Part shown: positions 1 to 8,123 of the stretch, in pieces
How the letters are laid out: the number at the start of each line of letters is the position of its first letter
Numbering within the stretch: position 1 is the stretch's first letter
NCBI GenBank assembly: GCA_018436725.1
Contig: JAHDKT010000018.1
Location: forward strand, 62,001-126,000
Direction: 5' to 3'
Source of the DNA: Synergistaceae bacterium
GTDB taxonomy: Bacteria; Synergistota; Synergistia; Synergistales; Aminobacteriaceae
DNA length: 64,000 bases
Position numbers and translations under genes: made by a program
The notes under the pieces: model-generated
Seen by the model: only the letters and a program-made list of their open reading frames with translations
What the model was told of the DNA's origin: nothing
The model's database searches: none

Positions 1-2
1 TC

Positions 3-32
3 GAGGTGCAGGGCGAGAGCATCGTCAAGTAG
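3..32 (+). CDS. C-terminal tail of an upstream gene (possible, partial)
   Basis: An open frame enters from the left edge and ends at TAG (30-32), giving the tail EVQGESIVK. A well-placed gene starts 90 bases later on the same strand, so an upstream gene of the same operon is plausible. Nine residues are too few to name a family, and the frame could be chance. Confidence 0.3.
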   Translation, partial: EVQGESIVK

Positions 33-122
33 CGGACGTTCTTGAGACAGTCCGGCCTCGGAAGCTTTTATCCGGGGAATTCGGCAGGCAGTGATTTTCG
101 ATATGAAAGGGGTATTTTTACT

Positions 123-917
123 ATGAAAAAAATCGTGCTTCTGGCCGCTCTGGCCGTTCTTTCTTTTGCGTTTCCCGCCTTCGCGCACTTCCAGATGGTC
201 TATACTCCCGAACCATTGCTCGAAAAGGGCGCCGAGATCGACCTGAAACTGGTCTTCACACATCCTTTCGAGGCCGGGCATACCATGGCGATGGGGCAGC
301 CCGAGGAGTTTTTCGTTGTGAACAAGGAGCGCCGGACGGACCTCCTCAAGACGCTATCTCCCATCATGTGGGCGGGCGAGAACATGGCGAAGGCCTACGA
401 GGCGAAATATGCGGTCCGCGGAATGGGCGACTACGTCTTTTGCCTCGTCCCCGCGCCGTACTACGAGAAGCTTGAGGACGCATACATTCAGCAGATCACG
501 AAGGTGATCGTCAACAACGGCGGTCTTCCCACCGATTGGGACGCCGAGATCGGACTCAAGGCGGAAATCGTTCCCCTGGACAAGCCGTACGCTCTGTGGA
601 CCGGCAACGTCTTCCGCGGGATCGTGAAAGGGAACGGCGAACCGATTCCCTTCGCGGAGATCGAAGTCGAGTATCTGAACCACGAGCCCCTGATGGAGAA
701 GAACGCTTTCGACAAGAAGGCGAAGGTGGAAGCGCCCCATGACGTCTTCGCTACGCTTACGATCAAGGCGAATGCGCAGGGAGAGTTCGCTTTCGGCATC
801 CCCCGGGCGGGGTGGTGGGGATTCTGCGCCCTCGGCGCCGGGCCCGACAGCGAGTTCAACGGCAAGGAGCTTTCCCAGGACGCCGTCATCTGGGTTCAGG
901 CAACGGATATGAAGTAG
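123..917 (+). CDS. DUF4198-family periplasmic metal-uptake-associated protein
   Basis: A 264-residue exported protein. The start is the ATG at 123, behind a GAAAGGGG-type ribosome site; longer in-frame extensions lack a ribosome site and would bury the signal peptide. Residues 1-21 are a classical signal peptide (MKK, then a hydrophobic run ending A-F-A), and the mature protein begins HFQM, a His-rich N-terminus typical of DUF4198. Members of this family often sit beside nickel, cobalt or iron transport genes and are thought to be periplasmic metal-handling or carrier proteins; that role is family knowledge, not visible here. A beta-rich C-terminal half with a GxVxxNGxPIPxAxIEVEY stretch resembles a carboxypeptidase-regulatory fold. 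Directly downstream are a Cys-rich FeoB-associated peptide and two ABC half-transporters, which supports a role in iron or another transition metal. Confidence 0.8.
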   Translation: MKKIVLLAALAVLSFAFPAFAHFQMVYTPEPLLEKGAEIDLKLVFTHPFEAGHTMAMGQPEEFFVVNKERRTDLLKTLSPIMWAGENMAKAYEAKYAVRGMGDYVFCLVPAPYYEKLEDAYIQQITKVIVNNGGLPTDWDAEIGLKAEIVPLDKPYALWTGNVFRGIVKGNGEPIPFAEIEVEYLNHEPLMEKNAFDKKAKVEAPHDVFATLTIKANAQGEFAFGIPRAGWWGFCALGAGPDSEFNGKELSQDAVIWVQATDMK

Positions 918-924
918 GTTCGTC

Positions 925-1077
925 ATGCGGGCCGACTCTGTTTTTGTCGCCCTTGTTACGCTTGCCGCCGCCGGGTATCTTTTCCGGCGGTGGCGGGCCG
1001 CCGCGAAGAAGGGCGGGGTATGCGACGGATGCTGCGGATGCGGTGGAGATGCGCAAAAGAAACACTGTGAAAAATGA
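925..1077 (+). CDS. FeoB-associated-type Cys-rich membrane peptide
   Basis: A 50-residue protein starting 8 bases after the upstream stop. It has one N-terminal membrane segment (about residues 5-20, VFVALVTLAAAGYLF), then an Arg/Lys-rich stretch, then a Cys cluster with the pattern CDGCCGCG and a further Cys near the C-terminus. This is the layout of the FeoB-associated Cys-rich membrane protein family, which is normally encoded beside FeoB and is thought to help ferrous iron transport. There is no FeoB in view; the neighbours are a DUF4198 protein and two ABC half-transporters, so the peptide may serve that transporter or an upstream Feo system beyond the edge. Its TGA (1075-1077) lies just before the next start. 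Confidence 0.75.
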   Translation: MRADSVFVALVTLAAAGYLFRRWRAAAKKGGVCDGCCGCGGDAQKKHCEK

Positions 1078-1097
1078 TGACTGGAGATGACTTTGTT

Positions 1098-2936
1098 ATG
1101 AAAAGCGACAGCGCCTCCGCGACAAAGAAGAGCGGTATCGGGCGGCTGTTGGAGATCGCCGATGAAAAGCGCGGCCTCCTGGCAGGAGCATGTGTCTTAT
1201 CCGTAGCAAGCACCTTTCTAATGTTCGTTCCGTATGTGGCAGTGTACTATATCGCGGCGGAGCTGCTGAAAAACGCGGCCGCTCCTTCCGCCAACGACAT
1301 GGAAATCATCCGCCTGTGGGGGTGGAGGGCGCTCTGGTCGCTTCCGGCGGCGCTTCTCCTTCTATACGGCGGTATCATGGCCTCCCACGTGGCGGCCTTC
1401 CGCACGCTGTACGCCATCCGCATGCGGCTGGCGCGGCATCTTGCGGCGCTCCCTCTCGGGTACCATACGCGCGGCTCGAGCGGCGCGGTCAAGAAGACGC
1501 TGGAGTGGAGCGTGGAAAAAATAGAGAACTTCATCGCGCACCAGCTTCCGGATCTTGTCGGTGCGATCGTTTTCCCGGCGGTTCTGCTGGCGGGGATGTT
1601 CACTCTCGACTGGCGGCTCGCTTTGGCGTGCTTCATTCCTCTCGCCTCCGTCTACGTCTTCCAGTATATGGTGTTCTACGGTCCCGGCGCGAAGATGGCG
1701 GTGGGGGAGTATCACAACGCCCTGGAGAAGATGAACGCGGCGGGAATAGAGTTTGTTCGCGGAATGCCGGCGGTGAAGGTCTTCGGTTTGACCGTGGACA
1801 CCTTTTTCCGCTTTCACGCGTCCATCATGGAGTACCGCAACTGGGCAGTGGAGTATACCCGTTTCTGCAAGCGCCCCTACATCCTTTTCACCACCGTGCT
1901 GGCTTCTCTGCTGGCCTTCATCCTGCCCGTCGGCGTGCTGCTCTTGAGCGGACGCCCGCACGACGCGGCGCTCGCCCTGACTTTGACGCTCTTTCTCGTG
2001 CTGGCCCCGGGCGTCTCCACGCCGGTGCTCAAACTGATGTACCTGGGCGGGACCATGCGCCTGATCTCCGAGGGAGTGAAGCGCATCGACGCGATCCTGG
2101 AGGTCGAGCCGACGAGCGAGCCGGACGCGCCGAAAATTCCGTCGTCTTTTTCGGTGGAGTTCCGCGACGTCTCCTTCTCGTACGAAGAGAAGGAGGCGGC
2201 CGTTCGTAAAGAGGCCCTTTCCGGCGTCTCCTTCGTCGCGAAGGAGGGTGAGATCACGGCGTTGGTGGGGCCTTCGGGCGGCGGCAAGTCCACGATCGCG
2301 AGCCTTATCCCGCGTTTTTGGGACGCGGAGTCCGGCGGCATCGCCATCGGTGGCGTCGATGTCCGGGAGATGGGGACGGAGCGGCTGATGAAAACGGTCT
2401 CGTTCGTCTTTCAGGATGTGCACCTCTTCCACGATACCGTTGAGGAGAACATCAGGATGGGACGCGGCGATATCGCGTTCGACGAGGTGGTTGCGGCGGC
2501 GAAGGCCGCGTGCTGCCACGACTTCATCGACGCCATGCCGGACGGATACCGTACCGTGGTCGGGGAGGGCGGCGTGCGCCTCTCCGGCGGCGAGGCGCAG
2601 CGGGTGGCTATCGCGAGAGCGATTTTGAAGAACGCCCCCGTTCTCGTGCTCGACGAGGCTACGGCCTTCGCCGACCCCGAGAACGAGAGCCGGATACAGG
2701 AAGGACTGAGCGCGCTCATGAGGGGCAAGACCGTCATCGTGATTGCGCACCGTCTTTCGTCGATACGCGACGCGGACAAGATCGTCGTCGTCGACGGAGG
2801 ACGGATCGCGCAACAGGGGAAGTGGGACGAACTGACGATGAGCGAGGGCGTCTTCAAACGCCTGTGGCTGGCGTACGAAGAGGCTTCGGCCTGGACGCTC
2901 GGACGCGACCTGGAACGCGAGGAGGCGACCGCGTGA
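1098..2936 (+). CDS. ABC half-transporter, permease-ATPase fusion (IrtA/YbtP-like subunit 1)
   Basis: A 612-residue membrane protein with an N-terminal type IV ABC membrane domain (about residues 20-330) and a C-terminal ATPase. Walker A is GPSGGGKST near residue 391, the signature is LSGGEAQR near 495, Walker B is VLVLDEAT near 515, and the Q-loop reads VFQDVHLF. I chose the ATG at 1098 because a GGAG lies 11 bases upstream; an in-frame ATG at 1074 overlapping the previous stop is possible. The VFQDV(H/Y)LF segment and the pairing with a second half-transporter resemble IrtAB/YbtPQ, which have an exporter fold but import ferri-siderophores; this is an inference from resemblance. A drug or peptide exporter cannot be excluded. 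The stop overlaps the start of the partner by one base, so the two are translationally coupled and probably form a heterodimer. Confidence 0.85.
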   Translation: MKSDSASATKKSGIGRLLEIADEKRGLLAGACVLSVASTFLMFVPYVAVYYIAAELLKNAAAPSANDMEIIRLWGWRALWSLPAALLLLYGGIMASHVAAFRTLYAIRMRLARHLAALPLGYHTRGSSGAVKKTLEWSVEKIENFIAHQLPDLVGAIVFPAVLLAGMFTLDWRLALACFIPLASVYVFQYMVFYGPGAKMAVGEYHNALEKMNAAGIEFVRGMPAVKVFGLTVDTFFRFHASIMEYRNWAVEYTRFCKRPYILFTTVLASLLAFILPVGVLLLSGRPHDAALALTLTLFLVLAPGVSTPVLKLMYLGGTMRLISEGVKRIDAILEVEPTSEPDAPKIPSSFSVEFRDVSFSYEEKEAAVRKEALSGVSFVAKEGEITALVGPSGGGKSTIASLIPRFWDAESGGIAIGGVDVREMGTERLMKTVSFVFQDVHLFHDTVEENIRMGRGDIAFDEVVAAAKAACCHDFIDAMPDGYRTVVGEGGVRLSGGEAQRVAIARAILKNAPVLVLDEATAFADPENESRIQEGLSALMRGKTVIVIAHRLSSIRDADKIVVVDGGRIAQQGKWDELTMSEGVFKRLWLAYEEASAWTLGRDLEREEATA

Positions 2937-4678
2937 TGCGCAACTTCTTTTACAATATCTCCGGAGGAGCCCCTCGCACGTTGCTCGTGCCCGCCGCCGC
3001 TTCTTTCGCGGACGGTCTGTGCAAGATCGTCCCGGCCGCCGTCGTCTTCGACGTGATCGCGACGCTTTTCCGCTCGTTCGCTCATGGGACTCCGCTGGAT
3101 ACGCCGCGTCTTTGGACGTCGTGCGCGCTTCTCGCCGCGTGGGCTCTTCTGCAGTACGCGGTTTCGGGCGTCGCCTACCAGAAGACGTTCACCGCCTCGT
3201 ACGACGCCTCGGCCAGAGGGCGCATCGCCCTCGTCGACCATCTGCGCACGCTCTCGCTGGGGTTTATCGGGGGGCGCGACCCCGGAGAATTGACGACCAT
3301 GATTCTGGGCGACTTCACCACCGTCGAGACCGCGATATCGCATTTCACGCCGCAGCTCATCAGCGCCGCGGCCCTTCCGCTCGTTGCGCTCGCGGGGCTC
3401 TCCTTCGTCGACTGGAGAATGGCTCTTGCCATGTTCCTTCCCCTGCCGCTGTCGCTCCTCGTCGTCGCCCTTTCTTCGGGCCTTCAGACTCGGCTCGGGA
3501 TGCTGCACGTTCGGGCGAAGACGGACAGCGCGAGCCGACTGCAGGAGTATCTTCTGGGTATGCGGGAGATCAAGGCACACAGCATGGGCGGCGAACGCTT
3601 CGAACGCCTCCGCGAGGCCTTCTCCCGACTGATGCGCGAATCCATACGTCTTGAAGGCATCATCGGCTCGGTGATGCTCCCGGCCATCGCGATACTGCGC
3701 TCCGGACTGGCGATCATGATCTTCACGGGGGCGTATCTGCTCTCGCGCGGAGATCTCTCGCTGCCTGTGTTTCTCATGTTCCTTGTGGTCGGCTCCAGGG
3801 TCTTCGAACCGATGACCATGGTGTTCATCAACTACGCGGAGATTCGGTACGCGGCGTTGAGCGCGGAGCGGATCATGGCCGTGCGCCGGGAGAAGCCGCT
3901 TCCCGGAAAGGGAGAAGCGCCTTCGGGAGCGGGCGCCGTCCGCTTCGAGAACGTCTCCTTCTCCTACGGCGGAGATACGGTGCTTCGCAACGTCTCCTTC
4001 ACTGCCCCCGCAGGCGGGGTGACCGCGTTGGTGGGTCCTTCCGGCGGCGGGAAAAGCACCGTGATGCGTCTGATTACGCGTTTCTGGGACGTCCAAGGGG
4101 GGAGAATTCTCCTCGACGGGCGGGATATTCGCGAGGTCGACCCGGAGAAGCTGCTGACGAGGATCTCGATGGTCTTCCAGGACGTCTATCTTTTCAGGGA
4201 CACGATCCGGAACAACATCAGGGCGGCGAAGCTGCACGCCTCCCAGGGGGAGATCGAACAGGCCGCGCGGCAGGCGTGCTGCCACGACTTCATCATGAAT
4301 CTTCCCGAAGGGTACGACACGCTCGTCGGCGAGGGCGGCTGCACGCTCTCCGGCGGGGAGAAGCAGCGGGTCTCCATCGCCCGCGCGCTGTTGAAGAATG
4401 CGCCGCTGGTGCTGCTGGACGAACCGACGGCCTCTCTCGATCCCGAGAACGAAATCCGCGTCCAGCAGGCCGTCGGCGCCCTGGTGGGCAACAGAACGGT
4501 GATCATGATCGCGCACCGCCTGAAAACCGTCATGCACGCCGACAAGATTCTCGTCCTCGACGGCGGAGGGATCGCGGAGGAGGGGACGCATCGGGAGCTT
4601 CTTGCTCGAGGTGGACTCTACGCCCGTTTGTGGACCTTGCAGCAGCGGTCCGCAGGGTGGCGCATGAAGGCGGCGTAG
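2936..4678 (+). CDS. ABC half-transporter, permease-ATPase fusion (IrtB/YbtQ-like subunit 2)
   Basis: A 580-residue partner of the preceding gene. The start ATG shares one base with its stop and has GAGGAGG 7 bases upstream; reading further upstream in this frame only gives antisense-like sequence inside the first gene. The membrane domain covers about residues 1-320. The ATPase has Walker A GPSGGGKST near 367, signature LSGGEKQR near 471 and Walker B LVLLDEPT with the catalytic Glu. Both subunits keep intact ATP sites, so this is not an obviously degenerate heterodimer. Together with the DUF4198 protein and the Cys-rich peptide it forms a four-gene metal or siderophore module. The operon ends here: the following 250 bases carry a promoter for an unrelated TRAP protein. 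Confidence 0.85.
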   Translation: MRNFFYNISGGAPRTLLVPAAASFADGLCKIVPAAVVFDVIATLFRSFAHGTPLDTPRLWTSCALLAAWALLQYAVSGVAYQKTFTASYDASARGRIALVDHLRTLSLGFIGGRDPGELTTMILGDFTTVETAISHFTPQLISAAALPLVALAGLSFVDWRMALAMFLPLPLSLLVVALSSGLQTRLGMLHVRAKTDSASRLQEYLLGMREIKAHSMGGERFERLREAFSRLMRESIRLEGIIGSVMLPAIAILRSGLAIMIFTGAYLLSRGDLSLPVFLMFLVVGSRVFEPMTMVFINYAEIRYAALSAERIMAVRREKPLPGKGEAPSGAGAVRFENVSFSYGGDTVLRNVSFTAPAGGVTALVGPSGGGKSTVMRLITRFWDVQGGRILLDGRDIREVDPEKLLTRISMVFQDVYLFRDTIRNNIRAAKLHASQGEIEQAARQACCHDFIMNLPEGYDTLVGEGGCTLSGGEKQRVSIARALLKNAPLVLLDEPTASLDPENEIRVQQAVGALVGNRTVIMIAHRLKTVMHADKILVLDGGGIAEEGTHRELLARGGLYARLWTLQQRSAGWRMKAA

Positions 4679-4745
4679 CGCGCGTTTTCCGGAGATAGTG
4701 GAATAGTGCCTTTCGTTGACGAGTCGTTGCAACCGCTCCGTCGAA

Positions 4746-4763
4746 GTTCGAATAATTTCGAAC
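4746..4763. promoter_or_regulatory. Inverted repeat in the 4679-4927 intergenic region
   Basis: GTTCGAA and TTCGAAC form a perfect 7-bp inverted repeat with a TAAT spacer. A second pair, CATACT (4765-4770) and AGTATG (4789-4794), follows. Neither has a T-tract, so an operator or protein-binding site is more likely than a terminator. The surrounding bases are clearly AT-richer than the flanking genes. Confidence 0.35.
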
Positions 4764-4854
4764 TCATACTCCCTGACGACCTCGAAGTAGTATGCAAGGG
4801 GCGGTCGAAGTACTGAATGTCGATTTAATACTTGATTTGTAACAGGAATTTTAC

Positions 4855-4882
4855 TTGACATGTTGATTCATGATAGTATATT
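4855..4882 (+). promoter_or_regulatory. Sigma-70-type promoter of the TRAP binding protein
   Basis: A perfect -35 TTGACA (4855-4860) is followed after 16 bases by TATATT (4877-4882) in an AT-rich patch. It lies about 45 bases upstream of the proposed TTG start of the DctP-type gene. Confidence 0.7.
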
Positions 4883-4927
4883 ATATTACATAAATGAAAG
4901 CGTTTCTATTATGTGGAGGTGTGTTGG

Positions 4928-5944
4928 TTGGTTCATGCAATAAAAAGACTGTCTTCTACGGTTCTTGTCGCGTTTTTTTTAACCGCGACACTCTTTGTTC
5001 CCATGACGTTGGAGGGGGCCGAAAACGTCAAAATAGGAAGCGCCGCGTATTTAACGGATATCGCGGAGCGTTTTGCGGAGCTTGCTCATGAAAAGAGCGG
5101 AGGCCGTATTTCCATTTCCGTGCTCCGCGACCCCGTATTCGAGGACGAAGTGGGAAATATTTCTGCGGTCCAAAACGGCGGTGGGATGCAGGCCACGGTT
5201 GTCGGAATCAATAAACTGGGAATCTCCCCTTCGATGGGGTTTATTTCCTTTCCGTACATGTTCCCGTCGCTCGAAAAGGCCGACGCATTTTTCGCTTCCG
5301 CCTTCATATCCGAGGTGAACTCGCGTCTCAAAACCGAAAGCGCGGCGAACGGAGGAGCGATCATCGGTATCGGATGGTTCACCAACGATTACCGCGTCCT
5401 TACGAATTCTCTCCGCGAGGTGAGGTCTCCTTCCGATCTGAATGGGATGATCGTACGGGTCCCCGAAAGTCGCGTCATGCAGGACACCTTCGCCGCATGG
5501 GGGGCGCGCGCCGTGCAGATGTCGTGGGCCGAGGTGCCGGACGCGCTGCGGAACGGCATAGTTCACGGTCAGGAAAATCCGTATTCGATTATCGTCGGCG
5601 CGAAGCTGCAGGGGACGCAGAAATTTTTAACCCCGATACGCTATAACCTCTGGGCCGGTGTGATTCTGGTAAATTCCAAGTGGTTCGACGCGCTTTCCGA
5701 AGAACTGAAAGCATCCGTATCCGAGGCGGGGCGGGAGGCCGCTCTTTGGAAGTCGGAAAAGAGCAAGTCCGAATCCGCTCTGTTCAAAGAACAACTTGTC
5801 GCCGACGGTGTTTTGATCACGGAACCCGCGGACGGAGAACGAGAGTGGAAGGAACTCGCCGTCGCTCTTTGGGATTCTCTTTATGAGAAGAGCGGAGGAC
5901 GCGAGTGGATAGAAAGGGTTTCTTCGCATATAATGGGGGATTGA
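4928..5944 (+). CDS. TRAP-type C4-dicarboxylate-family substrate-binding protein (DctP-like), solitary
   Basis: A 338-residue periplasmic solute-binding protein of tripartite ATP-independent transporters. I set the start at TTG 4928, because GGAGGTG (4914-4920) sits 7 bases upstream and the product then begins with a compact signal peptide (MVHAIKRLSSTV..., cleavage near EGA-EN). An upstream GTG at 4913 precedes that ribosome site. Family signatures include the FPYMF and DLNGMIVRVPES stretches; the latter carries the arginine that usually contacts the ligand carboxylate. TRAP binding proteins normally come with DctQ and DctM membrane subunits, but none is adjacent, so the protein either uses a distant membrane partner or serves as a sensor subunit. 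It has its own strong promoter and is followed by a long palindrome. Confidence 0.85.
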   Translation: MVHAIKRLSSTVLVAFFLTATLFVPMTLEGAENVKIGSAAYLTDIAERFAELAHEKSGGRISISVLRDPVFEDEVGNISAVQNGGGMQATVVGINKLGISPSMGFISFPYMFPSLEKADAFFASAFISEVNSRLKTESAANGGAIIGIGWFTNDYRVLTNSLREVRSPSDLNGMIVRVPESRVMQDTFAAWGARAVQMSWAEVPDALRNGIVHGQENPYSIIVGAKLQGTQKFLTPIRYNLWAGVILVNSKWFDALSEELKASVSEAGREAALWKSEKSKSESALFKEQLVADGVLITEPADGEREWKELAVALWDSLYEKSGGREWIERVSSHIMGD

Positions 5945-5972
5945 ATCATAAGAGACGACGATTTGATTTTAC

Positions 5973-6024
5973 ATGTCTACACGAAAAGGCAAGAGGAATT
6001 CCTCTTGCCTTTTCGTGTAGACAT
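5973..6024. terminator. Perfect 52-bp palindrome, probable terminator
   Basis: Two 26-base halves are exact reverse complements with no spacer, centred between 5998 and 5999. The core GGCAAGAGGAATTCCTCTTGCC followed by TTTT, with AAAA on the other side, has the shape of a bidirectional intrinsic terminator; the symmetry extends 15 bases beyond that core on each side. It lies 28 bases after the TRAP gene and about 60 bases before the promoter of the ankyrin gene. Confidence 0.7.
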
Positions 6025-6080
6025 CATCATGTATGCGGAAGGGGCTGCGCGCATTACGCTGCGCGGGCGTCCGGGCGGAG

Positions 6081-6089
6081 TGCTATGAT
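6081..6089 (+). promoter_or_regulatory. Extended -10 promoter of the ankyrin gene
   Basis: TGC directly precedes TATGAT (6084-6089), an extended -10 element, about 30 bases upstream of the ATG at 6121. No good -35 is visible. GAGGAGG (6109-6115) is the ribosome site. Confidence 0.5.
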
Positions 6090-6120
6090 ATATGAATGAA
6101 TTAGAGATCGAGGAGGAAAT

Positions 6121-7305
6121 ATGGTGCGTCGAAAAGCATGTGTAGCAGTTCTGACGGTCTTTATTTCACTTTGCTGTGTAAGATCGGGAGCTGCGGGGGT
6201 GGGCAGACCGTCGTTTCCGGAGCTGTGCGCCTCGGGAACGCCCGCGCAGATTCGCGCAGCCATCCTGGACGGGGCGGATATCGGCGAACGGAACGGAGAA
6301 GGCGTGACGCCGCTGATGTTCGCGGCCGCCAATAATCCGGATCCGCTTGCGGCAGCGGCCCTGCTGGACGCTGGGGCGTCGCTGAACGAGCGGGATTACG
6401 CCGGACTGACGCCGCTCATGTGGGCGGCGGCCCGGAACGAGGAACCTCAAGTTGCGACGCTGCTGCTGCAACGGGGCGCGGAGGTGAACGCCAGAAGCAG
6501 GGACGGCGTGACGCCGCTGCTCTTCGCCGCGGGGAACAACGAAAATCCGAAGATCGTGTCGCTCTTGCTGAAGGCGGGCGCCGACAAGGACGCGAAGAAC
6601 AGGAGCGGATGGAGCGCGTTCATGTTCGCGGCGGCGAATAATCCGAACCCGGAGATTCTCAGGGTGTTGCGCAGCGGCGGCGCGGACCCGAACGCGCGGA
6701 GCGTGGACGGATGGACGCCCTTGATGCGCGCCGCTGCGCACGCTTCCGCTCCGGAGATCGCCCGCGAATTTTTACGATTCGGCGCGGATACGAACGCACG
6801 GAGCCGAGATCAGGAGACGCCGCTCATGGTTGCGGCACGCTTCAACACCAATGCGGCGATTCTCCGCGAGCTGCTGCGGAACGGGGCGGACCCGAACGCC
6901 AGGGACAAGAACGGCGTCACGGTGTTGATGTGGGCCGCAGCGAACAACTTGAATCCGGAGATCGTGAGCGAGCTGGCGAAAGCCGGGGCGTACCCGGACG
7001 CGAGGGGGAGGAACGGCGATACGGCCATCATGGGGGCGGCGATGAGCAACCCGAATCCGCAGATTGTCGTCGCGCTCGTCGAGGCCGGGGCGGACGTGAA
7101 CATGAAGGGACCGCGCGACTGGACCGCGCTGATGTTCGGGGCGATGCACACCCGGAACCCCGAAGTGGTGGCCGCGCTACTGGAAGCCGGGGCGGACGCG
7201 ACGATACGGAACAAGGACGGCGGGCGCGCCGTCGACTACGCCGGAGGGAATCCATATCTCAAGGGAAGCAAGACATACTGGCTGCTTAACGAGGCCTCGT
7301 ACTGA
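6121..7305 (+). CDS. Secreted ankyrin-repeat protein
   Basis: A 394-residue protein with an N-terminal signal sequence (VRRKACVAVLTVFISL, cleavage near GAAG) followed almost entirely by ankyrin repeats. About ten repeats run from residue 33 to the C-terminus, each with a TPLM(W/F)AA helix start and an AGADxNAR hairpin. The spacing between successive TPLM motifs is 34 rather than the canonical 33 residues, with an extra position in an NNPNPE-type loop. Such proteins act as protein-binding scaffolds; no partner is encoded nearby and no enzymatic domain is present. The gene stands alone, with its own promoter and a strong hairpin after the stop. Export to the periplasm or cell surface is inferred from the signal sequence. 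Confidence 0.8.
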   Translation: MVRRKACVAVLTVFISLCCVRSGAAGVGRPSFPELCASGTPAQIRAAILDGADIGERNGEGVTPLMFAAANNPDPLAAAALLDAGASLNERDYAGLTPLMWAAARNEEPQVATLLLQRGAEVNARSRDGVTPLLFAAGNNENPKIVSLLLKAGADKDAKNRSGWSAFMFAAANNPNPEILRVLRSGGADPNARSVDGWTPLMRAAAHASAPEIAREFLRFGADTNARSRDQETPLMVAARFNTNAAILRELLRNGADPNARDKNGVTVLMWAAANNLNPEIVSELAKAGAYPDARGRNGDTAIMGAAMSNPNPQIVVALVEAGADVNMKGPRDWTALMFGAMHTRNPEVVAALLEAGADATIRNKDGGRAVDYAGGNPYLKGSKTYWLLNEASY

Positions 7306-7320
7306 AAAGAAGAGTCCGGC

Positions 7321-7359
7321 AAGGGGGAGCGACGCGCACTCGACGCATCGCTCCCCCTT
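7321..7359. terminator. Bidirectional terminator hairpin between convergent genes
   Basis: AAGGGGGAGCGA (7321-7332) and TCGCTCCCCCTT (7348-7359) are perfect 12-base inverted arms with a 15-base loop, lying between the ankyrin gene and the convergent ABC ATPase. Confidence 0.8.
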
Positions 7360-7370
7360 CTTCATTGATC

Positions 7371-8123
7371 TTATGACGGCACGATCATCGGAATCCCCTT
7401 GTGGGAGACGATATCCACGGGAACGCCGTAGACTTCGCGGATCAGCGCCTCGGGTGCGTCCGACGGCGCGCAGGAGCCCCGAATGACGCCGTCCTTGAGG
7501 AAGAGCAGACGGTCGGCGAAGCGGAACGCGGTGTTCAGGTCGTGCAGGCTCAGCAGGGCGGAGACGTTGTGTCCTCGGACGACGCGTTGCAGCGTGGCGA
7601 GCATGTCGAGCTGGTTCTTCAGGTCGAGGCTGCTCGTCGGTTCGTCGAGCAGCAGCACGCGCGGCTCCTGTACAAGGGCGCGGGCAAGGAGCACCTTCTG
7701 GAACTCGCCGCCGCTGAGTTCGTCGAGGTAGCGGAGGGCGAATTTTTCGAGCGAGAGCGCTTCGAGGGCCGATTCTACCTTCTGCAGGTCGCGCCGCTCC
7801 ACCGTCCATCCGAGGTGCGGGCGGCGGCCGAGCAGCACCGCGTCGAAGACCGTCAGGCGCACGGCCTCGCCCCGCTGAGGAACGTAGCCGAAGAACCTCG
7901 CCCGTTCGCGCGGAGAACAGGCGAACGCATCCCTCGATTCGATGAGGACCGCCCCCCCCTTGGGGCGGAGGATGCCGTTGATCGTCCGCAGCAGCGTGGT
8001 CTTCCCCGTCCCGTTCGGGCCGAGGAGCGCGACCATCTCCCCCTCGGCGAGCGAGAAGGTGACGCCGTCCAATACCGGCACGCCCCTGTAGGCGAAGGAG
8101 ATGCCGTTCACCGAGAGGATCAT
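7371..8123 (-). CDS. FecE/BtuD-type ABC transporter ATPase
   Basis: A 250-residue cytoplasmic ATPase for the neighbouring permease. Walker A is GPNGTGKTT, the signature LSGGEFQKV, Walker B VLLLDEPTSSLD, and the switch His lies in LSLHDLN. The LLGRRPHLGW stretch is typical of iron-siderophore, haem and cobalamin ATPases. I chose the ATG at 8123 because it overlaps the permease stop by four bases and gives the normal family length; the open frame reads further upstream only through antisense of the permease. The operon order on the minus strand is binding protein, permease, ATPase. The substrate (siderophore, haem or corrinoid) cannot be read from the sequence. Confidence 0.9.
   Translation of the reverse strand: MILSVNGISFAYRGVPVLDGVTFSLAEGEMVALLGPNGTGKTTLLRTINGILRPKGGAVLIESRDAFACSPRERARFFGYVPQRGEAVRLTVFDAVLLGRRPHLGWTVERRDLQKVESALEALSLEKFALRYLDELSGGEFQKVLLARALVQEPRVLLLDEPTSSLDLKNQLDMLATLQRVVRGHNVSALLSLHDLNTAFRFADRLLFLKDGVIRGSCAPSDAPEALIREVYGVPVDIVSHKGIPMIVPS

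Noticed and set aside
2411..4861. Long minus-strand frame of 816 codons across both ABC genes
   Set aside because: It is antisense to two clear ABC transporters, is Arg/His-rich and has no recognisable domain; in high-GC DNA such mirror frames are common. Only its first 60 codons, outside the ABC genes, were kept as a low-interest finding.
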